A DNA stretch of 9,023 nucleotides from positions 1 to 9,023 of the forward strand of contig JAUXGY010000050.1 of NCBI GenBank assembly GCA_030621805.1. The letters run 5' to 3'. Source of the DNA: Kiritimatiellales bacterium. GTDB taxonomy: Bacteria > Verrucomicrobiota > Kiritimatiellia > Kiritimatiellales > Pontiellaceae. The position numbers and the translations under genes were made by a program. Within the stretch, counting starts at the first letter, position 1, and the number at the start of each line of letters is the position of its first letter. Positions 1 to 6,672 of the stretch are shown one piece after another. Below the pieces are notes generated by a model, which was not told where the DNA came from, made no database searches, and saw nothing but the letters and a program-made list of their open reading frames with translations.

Positions 1-996
1 CGCGACGAGGACGTCGCGTCTACGAAAGCGTTCGTTCCACTCGTTATTCTACTCCTGCTCGCCAGCGCAACACTGCTTTTTGCCCCCCTCTTCGGCATTA
101 AGTTCATCCCGTTTTCCGCCACCGGACAGGAGCATGAAATCCTAATGGATATTCGTGTTCCGCGCGTACTCTGCGCCTTCGCGGCGGGGGCGATGCTTTC
201 GCTCAGCGGGATGTCGTTTCAGGCGCTCTTCCGCAATCCACTCGCCACGCCGTTTACGCTCGGCGTCTCCAGCGGCGCAGCGCTCGGCGCGGCGATATTT
301 ATCCGGTTCGGACTGGCCTTCACCCTGCTCGGCATCTCCGGCACCTCGCTGGCGGCGTTCGGCGGTGCACTGATTGCCGTAGCGATGGTCTACGGGCTAA
401 CCCGGATCAAGGGTGGCTTCACGACCACCACTCTGCTACTCGCCGGAATCGCCATCAGCTTTTTCTTCTCCAGCCTAATCCTGCTCATCCAATACACCAG
501 CGGGCTGTCGCAATCCTTCCGCATTATCCAATGGATGATGGGCTCGTTGACCGCGGCCGACTATGGAAAGCTCGTCAACCTGCTCCCGTTCCTTGCCATC
601 GGCGGGGTGCTGCTGCTCTTCCTGCATCGCGAAATGAACCTGCTGATGGTCGGCGAAGACATTGCCATCAGCCGCGGCGTGAATGTCGGGCGGGTTAAAA
701 AGCTCATCTTCCTTGCAGCCTCACTGATGGTTGGCGGCGTGGTGGCCGTCTGCGGGCCGATTGGGTTTGTCGGGATGATGTCGCCGCACATCTGCCGCCT
801 GCTCGTTGGCGCCGACCATCGTTTTCTAACCCCCGCCTCGTTCCTGTTCGGAGGGCTGTTCCTCGCGATTTGCGACACGCTTGCACGGTCGCTCCTCGGC
901 ACCACCGAAATCCCCGTCGGCGTCATCACCGCCCTGCTCGGTGGCCCGTTCTTCATCTGGCTGCTACTCAGCCGAAAGAACGACTTGGAACTTTAA
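1..996 (+). CDS. FecCD/BtuC-family ABC transporter permease (5' partial)
   Basis: This is the inner-membrane permease subunit of an ABC importer for iron-siderophore, haem, cobalamin or a related metal chelate. The reading frame is open from base 1, so the ATG at 145 is internal: a transmembrane helix (about residues 12-30 of the visible frame) and the family-typical DIRVPRVL segment (50-57) lie at or before it. Further FecCD hallmarks are RNPLATP (78-84), GVSSGAALGA (88-97), the ATPase-coupling stretch GEDIAISRGV (218-227), GPIGFVG (252-258), SPHICR (261-266), and EIPVGV followed by GGPFF near the C-terminus (303-318). The visible 331 residues almost equal the usual family length of about 330-350, so only a short N-terminal tail is missing. 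No ATPase or binding protein follows; they probably lie upstream of the window. The substrate cannot be read from the permease. The larE gene downstream makes a nickel or cobalt chelate conceivable but does not show it. Confidence 0.95.
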   Translation, partial: RDEDVASTKAFVPLVILLLLASATLLFAPLFGIKFIPFSATGQEHEILMDIRVPRVLCAFAAGAMLSLSGMSFQALFRNPLATPFTLGVSSGAALGAAIFIRFGLAFTLLGISGTSLAAFGGALIAVAMVYGLTRIKGGFTTTTLLLAGIAISFFFSSLILLIQYTSGLSQSFRIIQWMMGSLTAADYGKLVNLLPFLAIGGVLLLFLHREMNLLMVGEDIAISRGVNVGRVKKLIFLAASLMVGGVVAVCGPIGFVGMMSPHICRLLVGADHRFLTPASFLFGGLFLAICDTLARSLLGTTEIPVGVITALLGGPFFIWLLLSRKNDLEL

Positions 997-997
997 C

Positions 998-1079
998 GTA
1001 GACGGAGCTTCCAGCTCCGTTGCATACACTCGGCACGACTGCCCGGATTCCCCGCAACGGAGCTAGAAGCTCCGTCTAC
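998..1079. repeat. REPIN-like inverted pair of palindromic repeats
   Basis: Two 26-bp arms (998-1023 and 1054-1079) are reverse complements of each other with one mismatch, separated by a 30-bp spacer. Each arm is also palindromic: ACGGAGCT, a 3-nt loop, then AGCTCCGT (1002-1020 and 1057-1075). The element can therefore form two small hairpins or one long one. Inverted pairs of short palindromes are the typical form of REP/REPIN elements mobilised by RAYT transposases. It starts one base after the permease stop codon and ends 20 bp before larE. There is no U-tract, so it is not a standard intrinsic terminator, although the folded RNA could protect or attenuate the transcript. The structure is certain; the mobile-element class is inferred. 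Confidence 0.85.
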
Positions 1080-1099
1080 ATTCAGCTACCATCCCACAC

Positions 1100-1891
1100 A
1101 TGAAAACCATTGAAGAAAAAGAGCAGAAACTCCTCGAAGAGCTCAAATCCTATGGAGCGCTCGCCATCGCCTATTCGGGTGGGGTCGACTCCTCCTACCT
1201 CGCCGATTGCGCCCACAAGGTATTGGGTCAAAACGCCCGGATGATTATTGCTGACTCCCCCTCCATCCCACGTGCCGAACTGCAGGAAGCCGTTGATCTG
1301 GCCACCGCGCGTGGCTGGAACCTGCGCGTCATCCAAACCAACGAACACCTCGGCGAGGAATATCTGGCGAACAAAGGCGACCGCTGCTTCCACTGCAAGA
1401 ATGAGCTGTTCACGAAGATGGAAACCATCCTGTCCGAATTTGGCGATGTCGTCCTCGCTCACGGAGCCATCGAGGATGACAAAGGCGATGTCCGCCCCGG
1501 AACACAGGCCGCCGCCAACCATTGTGTGGTGGCTCCGCTACAAAATGCCGGACTATACAAGAAAGAGATTCGTATTCTTAGTAAACGCCGCGGACTGCCT
1601 ACCGCCGAAAAAGCCTCCTTCGCCTGCCTCGGCTCCCGCTTTCCCACCGGTACACGGATCGACCTCGACTCCATGACGCAGGTAGAAAAAGCGGAAGCTA
1701 TTCTCCGGGCGCACGGCTATACTCAATACCGCGTCCGTCACCACGGAGACCTCTGCCGCATCGAGATCGAACCCGGGGACTTCAGTACAATCATCGCCGA
1801 GCGTAACGAACTCGTCGATGCCATCAAAAAGACCGGTTATCGCTTCGTCGCACTCGATCTCTCCGGATACTCGATGGGTTCGAGTGCATAA
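1100..1891 (+). CDS. larE: ATP-dependent sacrificial sulfur transferase LarE
   Basis: LarE adenylates and then sulfurises the pyridinium dicarboxylate precursor that becomes the nickel-pincer (NPN) cofactor of lactate racemase and related enzymes; it is cytosolic. The N-terminal PP-loop of N-type ATP pyrophosphatases is present (SGGVDS, residues 26-31). Family blocks follow: GDRCFHCKNELF (93-104), EDDKGDVRPG (125-134), FACLGSRFPTGTRI (174-187) and a C-terminal DLSGYSMGS (253-261). At 263 residues the length is usual. Cysteines 96, 99 and 176 match the three-cysteine type, which in characterised homologues binds a [4Fe-4S] cluster as a renewable sulfur carrier; the single-cysteine type gives up its own cysteine sulfur. 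Cluster chemistry here is inferred. The start is chosen because the PP-loop then sits at the expected distance; there is no clear Shine-Dalgarno sequence. The partners larB and larC are not in the window. The REPIN element lies immediately upstream. Confidence 0.93.
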   Translation: MKTIEEKEQKLLEELKSYGALAIAYSGGVDSSYLADCAHKVLGQNARMIIADSPSIPRAELQEAVDLATARGWNLRVIQTNEHLGEEYLANKGDRCFHCKNELFTKMETILSEFGDVVLAHGAIEDDKGDVRPGTQAAANHCVVAPLQNAGLYKKEIRILSKRRGLPTAEKASFACLGSRFPTGTRIDLDSMTQVEKAEAILRAHGYTQYRVRHHGDLCRIEIEPGDFSTIIAERNELVDAIKKTGYRFVALDLSGYSMGSSA

Positions 1892-2062
1892 ATGGGTGGC
1901 GCTAGTACGAGGGTATTAAACGGCCGAACCAGAACTAACACCCATTTTCTGCCAGTAGGTATTGACAAAGTGATGCAATCCTGAGAAACCACCAATCAAT
2001 TTTGGATGCCTGTAATCGGTGGTGTGCATCCTGACATGTGAAAAACCTAAAAGGGAAGTATA

Positions 2063-3094
2063 ATGAAGCAGATGAAATCTATTTTTATGATGGGTATGGT
2101 TGTTGCCGTAGGATGTTGTTTCCCAAAGGCATCCATGGCTCAAGATCCAGTGAAACCGCAGGTAAAAGAAGACCCCCAGACGGAGAGTAAAACAGAAGAG
2201 ATTCAGACGGATAGAAAAGCAGCGGAAACCAAGGTACTGCAGGAAAACTACGTTGGATTCCCGCTGCTTAGACATAATAAGAAACTGTATGTCGAGGTTT
2301 CTCTCAATGGGAAAGATTGTTATTTCATGCTGGATTCCGGTGCCACAGGGATCTACGTCGCAACCGAGCTCTGCTCTTATTTTGAGTGCGAATTAAAAGA
2401 GGCCGAACAAAAAGCGGTTACATTGGCTGGCGCAAGGAAAACTCACTACGCCTATATTTCCTCTTTCGTGGTCGGAGATTACTTCACCCTTTCAACGCCG
2501 TTTATAGCCGCAATTTCAATGCCTGACTATGCGAAGCCATATACGAATAAAGAGGGGGAGGAGTGTATTCTGGCGGGGCTTATTGGGAATGATGTGTTGC
2601 AAAAAATGGAGGCCGCAATTGACTATGAAAATCAGATGCTCCTACTTCCTCGGCCCTCGCAGACAAAAACCTTGAGCGATATCTTTCCAGCTAAGACCGC
2701 CATTCGGCAGGAACTGACCTATGATGGCACACATCATTATATGGATGCTACGTTTGGAACGGCGGGTGTAAAGGGACGCCTAATGATAGATTCCGGATGC
2801 TACTATGCAGTAATAGATCAAACCTTTTGCAAAAAGAACAACATCGCGTTAACAAAGGGTGAAGAGAGCGAGATAGCGTACGGGGTTGATGGCGAAAGAG
2901 TGCAGTTGTATTATGGAAATGTCGGTGTAATTAAAATCACCGGCAAGGAGCTGAGTGCCAAGAGCTGGCCGGCGATCGATCTCACTGAAGTCGGTGGCGG
3001 AAAATATAGCGGACTGTTTGGGGCTGTGTTGCTAGAAGGATTGAATGTCGTGTATGACTTTGGAAACAACTGCCTCTATTTCCGTAAAAAATAA
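2063..3094 (+). CDS. Exported retropepsin-like aspartic protease with two DSG halves
   Basis: Predicted aspartyl protease of the retropepsin-like superfamily, 343 residues. A signal peptide covers about residues 1-26, with a hydrophobic stretch and a possible signal peptidase I site after SMA; VGCC at 16-19 is a weaker lipobox alternative. A charged, probably disordered linker follows (about 28-60). Half one has FMLDSGATG (catalytic D91) and the flap/core motif GLIGNDVL (172-179), then an IDYENQMLLL strand. Half two repeats the scheme with LMIDSGC (D243), GLFGAVLL (317-324) and VYDFGNNCLYF. Retropepsins normally work as homodimers of one half, so this chain could form its own active site, as pepsin does. 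Half two has Cys where Ala is usual after DSG. AAGGGAAG just upstream is a good ribosome site. Base composition is lower in GC than in the neighbours (27 of 60 bases G/C at 2221-2280, against 39 of 60 at 1261-1320 in larE). The substrate is unknown. Confidence 0.8.
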   Translation: MKQMKSIFMMGMVVAVGCCFPKASMAQDPVKPQVKEDPQTESKTEEIQTDRKAAETKVLQENYVGFPLLRHNKKLYVEVSLNGKDCYFMLDSGATGIYVATELCSYFECELKEAEQKAVTLAGARKTHYAYISSFVVGDYFTLSTPFIAAISMPDYAKPYTNKEGEECILAGLIGNDVLQKMEAAIDYENQMLLLPRPSQTKTLSDIFPAKTAIRQELTYDGTHHYMDATFGTAGVKGRLMIDSGCYYAVIDQTFCKKNNIALTKGEESEIAYGVDGERVQLYYGNVGVIKITGKELSAKSWPAIDLTEVGGGKYSGLFGAVLLEGLNVVYDFGNNCLYFRKK

Positions 3095-3118
3095 TGATTG
3101 CTTCATCTTGAGGGGGTC

Positions 3119-3151
3119 CGATTCCCAAAGCCCATTCGATTCCAGCCCATT
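3119..3151. repeat. Imperfect tandem direct repeat
   Basis: An 18-bp unit beginning CGATTCCCAAAGCCC (3119-3136) is followed directly by a 15-bp version that lacks three bases (3137-3151). It lies in the 213-bp space between the protease gene and the serine acetyltransferase gene. I recognise no function. It may be decayed sequence or replication slippage. Confidence 0.5.
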
Positions 3152-3307
3152 GGCGGGGTCATTTGGGGATAGGCTATCAATCAAACAGCCCGAGAATGGA
3201 GAACCAAAAGTCCCATGCCAGATTAAACCTTTTCTTTTGCGAGCAAATAGTGCGGAAGGAGCATCGGCATACACGACACTTGTCGGGCGGTTAATCAAGG
3301 AAGGTGT

Positions 3308-4249
3308 ATGACAATGAACGAACAAATTCAAAAAACGGCGCTGGAACTGATTCCGCTCTATGCTCAGGAAGAGGCCGACCTGCCGGATCGTCCGTTGTGG
3401 CAACACCCGGAAATCGAACAGGTAACCGAAGCCCTACGGATTCTCTCCGATGTGCTTTTCCCCGGTCGGCATATTCCCGAACCGGCCGACTTTCAGAATT
3501 TCTTCGTTCATCAGCTTGAAAACGCGGTGGAATTCCTACAAGTGGAAACCGAAAAAGCCCTGCCCTTCCGTTGGATGGGTGCAGCCGACCTGCATGAAAA
3601 GAACCCGCCCATCGACAACCTCCGCGAGGCGTCGGTCGAAATCATCAATCAATTTATTTCCACCATCCCTGCCCTCCGGAAACTCTTGATCGAAGACGTC
3701 AAGGCCGCGTATCAAGGCGACCCGGCAGCGCTAAGCTATGCCGAAGTCAAGCTGGCCTATCCCGGCCTTGTGGCCATCACTTCACACCGCATTGCCCACG
3801 AACTCTATACGCTCGATGTCCCGCTGATCCCCCGCATGATGAACGAATGGACCCACTCGCGCACCGGAATCGACATCCACCCCGGCGCCACCATCGGCAA
3901 AGGCTTCTTCATCGACCACGGAACCGGGGTCGTCATCGGCGAAACCTGCCACATTGGTAATAACGTCAAGCTCTATCAGGGTGTGACCCTCGGGGCTAAA
4001 AGCTTCCCGCTCGACGAGCATGGCCGACCCATTAAACATATCCAGCGGCACCCGACTGTCGAGGACGGCGTCATCGTCTACGCCAATAGCACCATCCTCG
4101 GTGGAAACACCGTGATCGGCAAGGGTACCGTCGTGGCCGGCAACGTCTTCCTGATGCAGAGCACGCCGCCCGGGAGTCGTGTGACTCGCGCCGAAGACGG
4201 AGTTATGGTGCGCACCAAGGCGGTGTTTGGCCACGGACTCGGAATCTAG
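3308..4249 (+). CDS. cysE: Serine O-acetyltransferase (long form)
   Basis: Transfers acetyl from acetyl-CoA to L-serine to give O-acetylserine, the committed step of cysteine synthesis; cytosolic. The N-terminal helical domain (about 1-160) precedes a left-handed beta-helix of hexapeptide repeats (about 186-290). The active-site region reads TGIDIHPGATIGKGFFIDHGTG in two adjoining pieces; D189 and H204 are 15 residues apart, as are Asp143 and His158 of E. coli CysE. A short insertion around FPLDEHGRPIKHIQRHP (233-249) follows the GVTLGAKS coil, as in the longer (about 300-residue) bacterial SATs. ATGs at 3308 and 3314 share AAGGAAGG (3297-3304); either could be the start, giving MTMNEQ or MNEQ. 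No cysK or other sulfur gene adjoins, so it appears to be a single gene here. Its stop is one base from the convergent operon's last stop. Feedback inhibition by cysteine is likely from the family but not visible in the sequence. Confidence 0.93.
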   Translation: MTMNEQIQKTALELIPLYAQEEADLPDRPLWQHPEIEQVTEALRILSDVLFPGRHIPEPADFQNFFVHQLENAVEFLQVETEKALPFRWMGAADLHEKNPPIDNLREASVEIINQFISTIPALRKLLIEDVKAAYQGDPAALSYAEVKLAYPGLVAITSHRIAHELYTLDVPLIPRMMNEWTHSRTGIDIHPGATIGKGFFIDHGTGVVIGETCHIGNNVKLYQGVTLGAKSFPLDEHGRPIKHIQRHPTVEDGVIVYANSTILGGNTVIGKGTVVAGNVFLMQSTPPGSRVTRAEDGVMVRTKAVFGHGLGI

Positions 4250-4250
4250 T

Positions 4251-5534
4251 TTAGATCGGTTGGCCGATCATGGAGATGAGTTCGAGGAGCGCCTGATTGA
4301 TTCGCCGGCGAATATCGAGCATCTTGAATTCGGCGCGGATAAGCTTCTCTTCGAGCGACACCCGCTCCTGCATGCGTTGCGGGTCGGTGTCGGTTGTACG
4401 ATCCAGATAGGCGCGGGTTTTGGTCACCAGCACGAGTTGCCGGTCCTGTAACTGCGTCCATTCGGTCACCGCGACGTTGTAGGCTTTCACGGCGGTTCCC
4501 ACCTCGAACCGAAGCCGCTGTTCCTGCATTTCAATTTGAATATTGCGCAGGGAGAGCTCCTCGTAGGTCAGCATTTTATCCGTTCCACCGAGGGTAAAGA
4601 AGGGCAATTCGAACCCGGCCTCCAGCTCCCAGCGATCCGAGCGGGTTCGATAGCCCAGCTCGACAAAGTTAATCCATGGCACCCCCGCCGCCTTGGCACC
4701 CCGCAACCGGGCATCGGCCGCCGCACGCTGTGCCCGCAGCAACTGTAGCTGGGGACGATACCCCATCGCGATCTGGGTGGATTCCTCGGGATCGATCTGT
4801 GTAAAGGAATCGTTCGCCATCAGCGGCACGAGCGTGAAGAGGTCCGCCGCCTGCCCGGTCAACGCCGCCAGCGACTGCTTGAGCTGTTCGGCCTGAATTT
4901 CGGCATTACGGCGATTCTCCAGCGCTTCCTGCACTTCCCAGAGTGCCAGCAAACCCTGCGCCTGCGTTCCCACCGAGGCGGAAACCTGCTCGTCCACCCG
5001 GGTGGCAAACCCTTTCTTAATGTTTACCAGCCGATCGTAGAGCCCCTTTTCCATTTCGAGGCATTGCAACGCGTGGTAGGCGGATATGGCATCGACCGTG
5101 GTTTCAAGCAGCGCACTGTGATACGCCGCGTTTTCCTCTCCAAATAATGCAGTGTTTTCTCCCTTTTCCGCGCTGACCTGCCAGGGGTTAGGCGGGTAGA
5201 AACGGATTGAGGCTCGTTGGCCGGGCTCGTCGCCGTTCAGCTCGGTGCCGAGGCGAAGCTCGGGGTTTTTATATTGAATGGAAGCGTCGCTACGGGTTTG
5301 CGCAAGCTTGAGGGCGGAGAAATACGGAGCCAGCCGAACGTCGTTGGTGGTGGCCAGCGCAACCACCTGATCCAGCCGAAGCACATGGCCCTGATGCTCC
5401 GCTTTTGGAGCGGAAGCCGCCTGGGGGGCGCTGCTTCTTTCCATGAGCGCAATGATCTGGCTCAGATTCAGTTCCTCGGCCTGCAACGGGGAAACAAGCA
5501 GCAGAAAAAGGGGAGCGAAAGCAAATCTGCTCAT
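4251..5534 (-). CDS. TolC-like outer membrane efflux protein (OEP family)
   Basis: Predicted outer-membrane channel with a periplasmic alpha-barrel, the exit duct of a tripartite exporter. A signal peptide spans residues 1-19 (cleavage after SPLQA). The mature chain carries the OEP-type opening LRLDQVVALATTND (52-65) and QYKNPELRLGTELN (87-100), long amphipathic helices (about 130-230), a second-half opening YRPQLQLLRAQRAAADARL (259-277), the strand PWINFVELGYR and ELPFF (309-313), and a final helical hairpin (about 325-425). At 427 residues it is normal for the family. Residues 22-31 (LNLSQIIALM) look like an extra copy of 52-61, joined by an Ala/Pro-rich linker. It is the last gene of a four-gene operon: its ATG overlaps the adaptor's stop as ATGA, with AGGAGG (5539-5544) just upstream, so translation is probably coupled. 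The resemblance is nearer to metal-RND-type or CusC-like OEPs than to E. coli TolC, but the cargo cannot be inferred from this protein alone. Confidence 0.88.
   Translation of the reverse strand: MSRFAFAPLFLLLVSPLQAEELNLSQIIALMERSSAPQAASAPKAEHQGHVLRLDQVVALATTNDVRLAPYFSALKLAQTRSDASIQYKNPELRLGTELNGDEPGQRASIRFYPPNPWQVSAEKGENTALFGEENAAYHSALLETTVDAISAYHALQCLEMEKGLYDRLVNIKKGFATRVDEQVSASVGTQAQGLLALWEVQEALENRRNAEIQAEQLKQSLAALTGQAADLFTLVPLMANDSFTQIDPEESTQIAMGYRPQLQLLRAQRAAADARLRGAKAAGVPWINFVELGYRTRSDRWELEAGFELPFFTLGGTDKMLTYEELSLRNIQIEMQEQRLRFEVGTAVKAYNVAVTEWTQLQDRQLVLVTKTRAYLDRTTDTDPQRMQERVSLEEKLIRAEFKMLDIRRRINQALLELISMIGQPI
4254..4269. terminator. Possible hairpin between convergent genes
   Basis: GATCGG, loop TTGG, CCGATC is a perfect 6-bp stem starting five bases after the acetyltransferase stop codon. 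It lies inside the last codons of the convergent outer-membrane protein gene. There is no T-run on either side, so any termination would be weak or factor-dependent. It is the only hairpin I see at this junction. Confidence 0.3.
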
Positions 5535-6670
5535 GGTTCCTCCTTGTCCTTTTCACCAAAAATACTCCAGATCAGCCGGGTGGTCCATGGACGGCGGAAG
5601 TGGATCTCCACGCCTTCACCGGGTAGCAGGAAGCAATCGTTCTCGATCTTTAAAATCACACGCCGTCCGCGGGACACCTGTGACGAGATGGGGCTCACCC
5701 GTGCGGGTAAACTGTAGATTTCCGGCGTCAGCGCCATCACTTCGGCATTGATCACCGGCCCATACCCCGAAACGGTGGTTAGATAGGCCTTCATACCCAC
5801 TTTCACGTCGCGCGCATTGTATTCGGAGAGAAACCCTATCACCCTCGGCTCAGAGGCCACCACCGTCGAAAGCACGGTTTTGCCATCGGGAACCATGTTG
5901 CCGGGATAGTAGTAGATGCGCGAAACGGTGCCATCCTCGAGCGCCCGCAGTTTGCAGGCCCCGATCTGCACATCGAGCAGTCGCACCTGCCCGGCCATCT
6001 CCTGCTCGATCAATTCCACGGCAGACTTACTCTGCTGCGCGATCGTATCCTTTTGTTTCCGGGCCTCTTTGAGCGAGGCCTCGATCTGCCCGATCGTGGC
6101 CGGATAATCCTTCGTGATGGCCTCAAGCTCCTGAATTTTCATGCGCACCGGCATCAGCTCCTGCTCATCGACCAACTTTGATTCAAAGAGCTTGGTCAGC
6201 CGCTCGAACTCGGGACGCAACGCCGATAATGCGCCTTTGGCCTCCATCTGCTTGATGCGTAGATCTCGAAGCTCCGACTCGAGGCGGATAATGGAGGCAT
6301 CAAAACGGCGCAGGTTCTGGACGGCCTCCGATTTTACTTCGGAGGCCATAATGCGCATCTGCGCCTCGGCCAGCGCTTTTTCCGCTTCGATCACCGACGT
6401 ATCCATTTGCGCGAGCAGATCCCCTTTTTTCACAAGGTCGCCCACATCGACAAACAAACCCTCCAATCGTCCGCCGGTCAATGGGGCGGCGGTCTCGATG
6501 CGGGTAAACACGGAGCCCCGCATGCCGCCGAACCGTCCGCCGTGAAAATAGATCACCACCGCAAGTAGCGCCGCCAGCAACCACGCAAAAAAGGACCAGC
6601 GGGACTTGAGGCGGCTGAGCATCACGTGCCGGTTGACCATTGTTTTTCTAGGAGTGTTTCGTATCGCCAT
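5531..6670 (-). CDS. HlyD-like periplasmic adaptor (membrane fusion protein)
   Basis: Periplasmic adaptor that links an inner-membrane partner to an outer-membrane channel. A basic cytosolic N-terminus (about 1-25) leads into one membrane anchor (about 26-43, FFAWLLAALLAVVIYF). The first lipoyl half is GRLEGLFVDVGDLVKKGDLLAQMD in two adjoining pieces (67-90). A long helical hairpin covers about 93-235, with a turn near ESKLVDEQEL (163-172). The second lipoyl half is RALEDGTVSRIYYYPGNMVPDG in pieces (242-263), then the beta-barrel with FLSEYNARDVKVGMKAYL (280-297) and a C-terminal part ending in an acidic/basic tail. Length (379) and domain order are typical. Start: GGTGGAGA within the end of the preceding gene gives a good ribosome site; the gap is only 2 bp. 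The inner-membrane partner that normally accompanies such proteins (RND, ABC or MFS pump) is absent, and DUF4956 is the only polytopic neighbour. Confidence 0.9.
   Translation of the reverse strand: MAIRNTPRKTMVNRHVMLSRLKSRWSFFAWLLAALLAVVIYFHGGRFGGMRGSVFTRIETAAPLTGGRLEGLFVDVGDLVKKGDLLAQMDTSVIEAEKALAEAQMRIMASEVKSEAVQNLRRFDASIIRLESELRDLRIKQMEAKGALSALRPEFERLTKLFESKLVDEQELMPVRMKIQELEAITKDYPATIGQIEASLKEARKQKDTIAQQSKSAVELIEQEMAGQVRLLDVQIGACKLRALEDGTVSRIYYYPGNMVPDGKTVLSTVVASEPRVIGFLSEYNARDVKVGMKAYLTTVSGYGPVINAEVMALTPEIYSLPARVSPISSQVSRGRRVILKIENDCFLLPGEGVEIHFRRPWTTRLIWSIFGEKDKEEP
5539..5544 (-). promoter_or_regulatory. Shine-Dalgarno inside the adaptor gene
   Basis: AGGAGG on the minus strand lies 4 nt before the outer-membrane protein's ATG and within the last codons of the adaptor gene. 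Together with the ATGA stop/start overlap it fixes this start and suggests coupled, roughly matched synthesis of adaptor and channel. Confidence 0.7.
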
Positions 6671-6672
6671 GG

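Noticed and set aside
145..996. ATG at 145 as the start of the permease gene
   Set aside because: The frame is open to base 1, and the upstream part encodes a membrane helix expected in this family, so 145 is an internal methionine.
1962..1990. TTGACA at 1962-1967 as the -35 box of the protease gene promoter
   Set aside because: No acceptable -10 box lies 16-19 bases downstream (AGAAAC/GAAACC region), so the promoter is not supported.
3045..3311. Plus-strand open frame of 88 codons across the spacer before the acetyltransferase
   Set aside because: It starts inside the protease gene in another frame, has no family pattern and no convincing start signal.
3032..3406. Minus-strand open frame of 124 codons as a gene
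   Set aside because: It overlaps the ends of two well-supported plus-strand genes, has no recognisable domain and no good ribosome site; kept only as a possible remnant in the findings.
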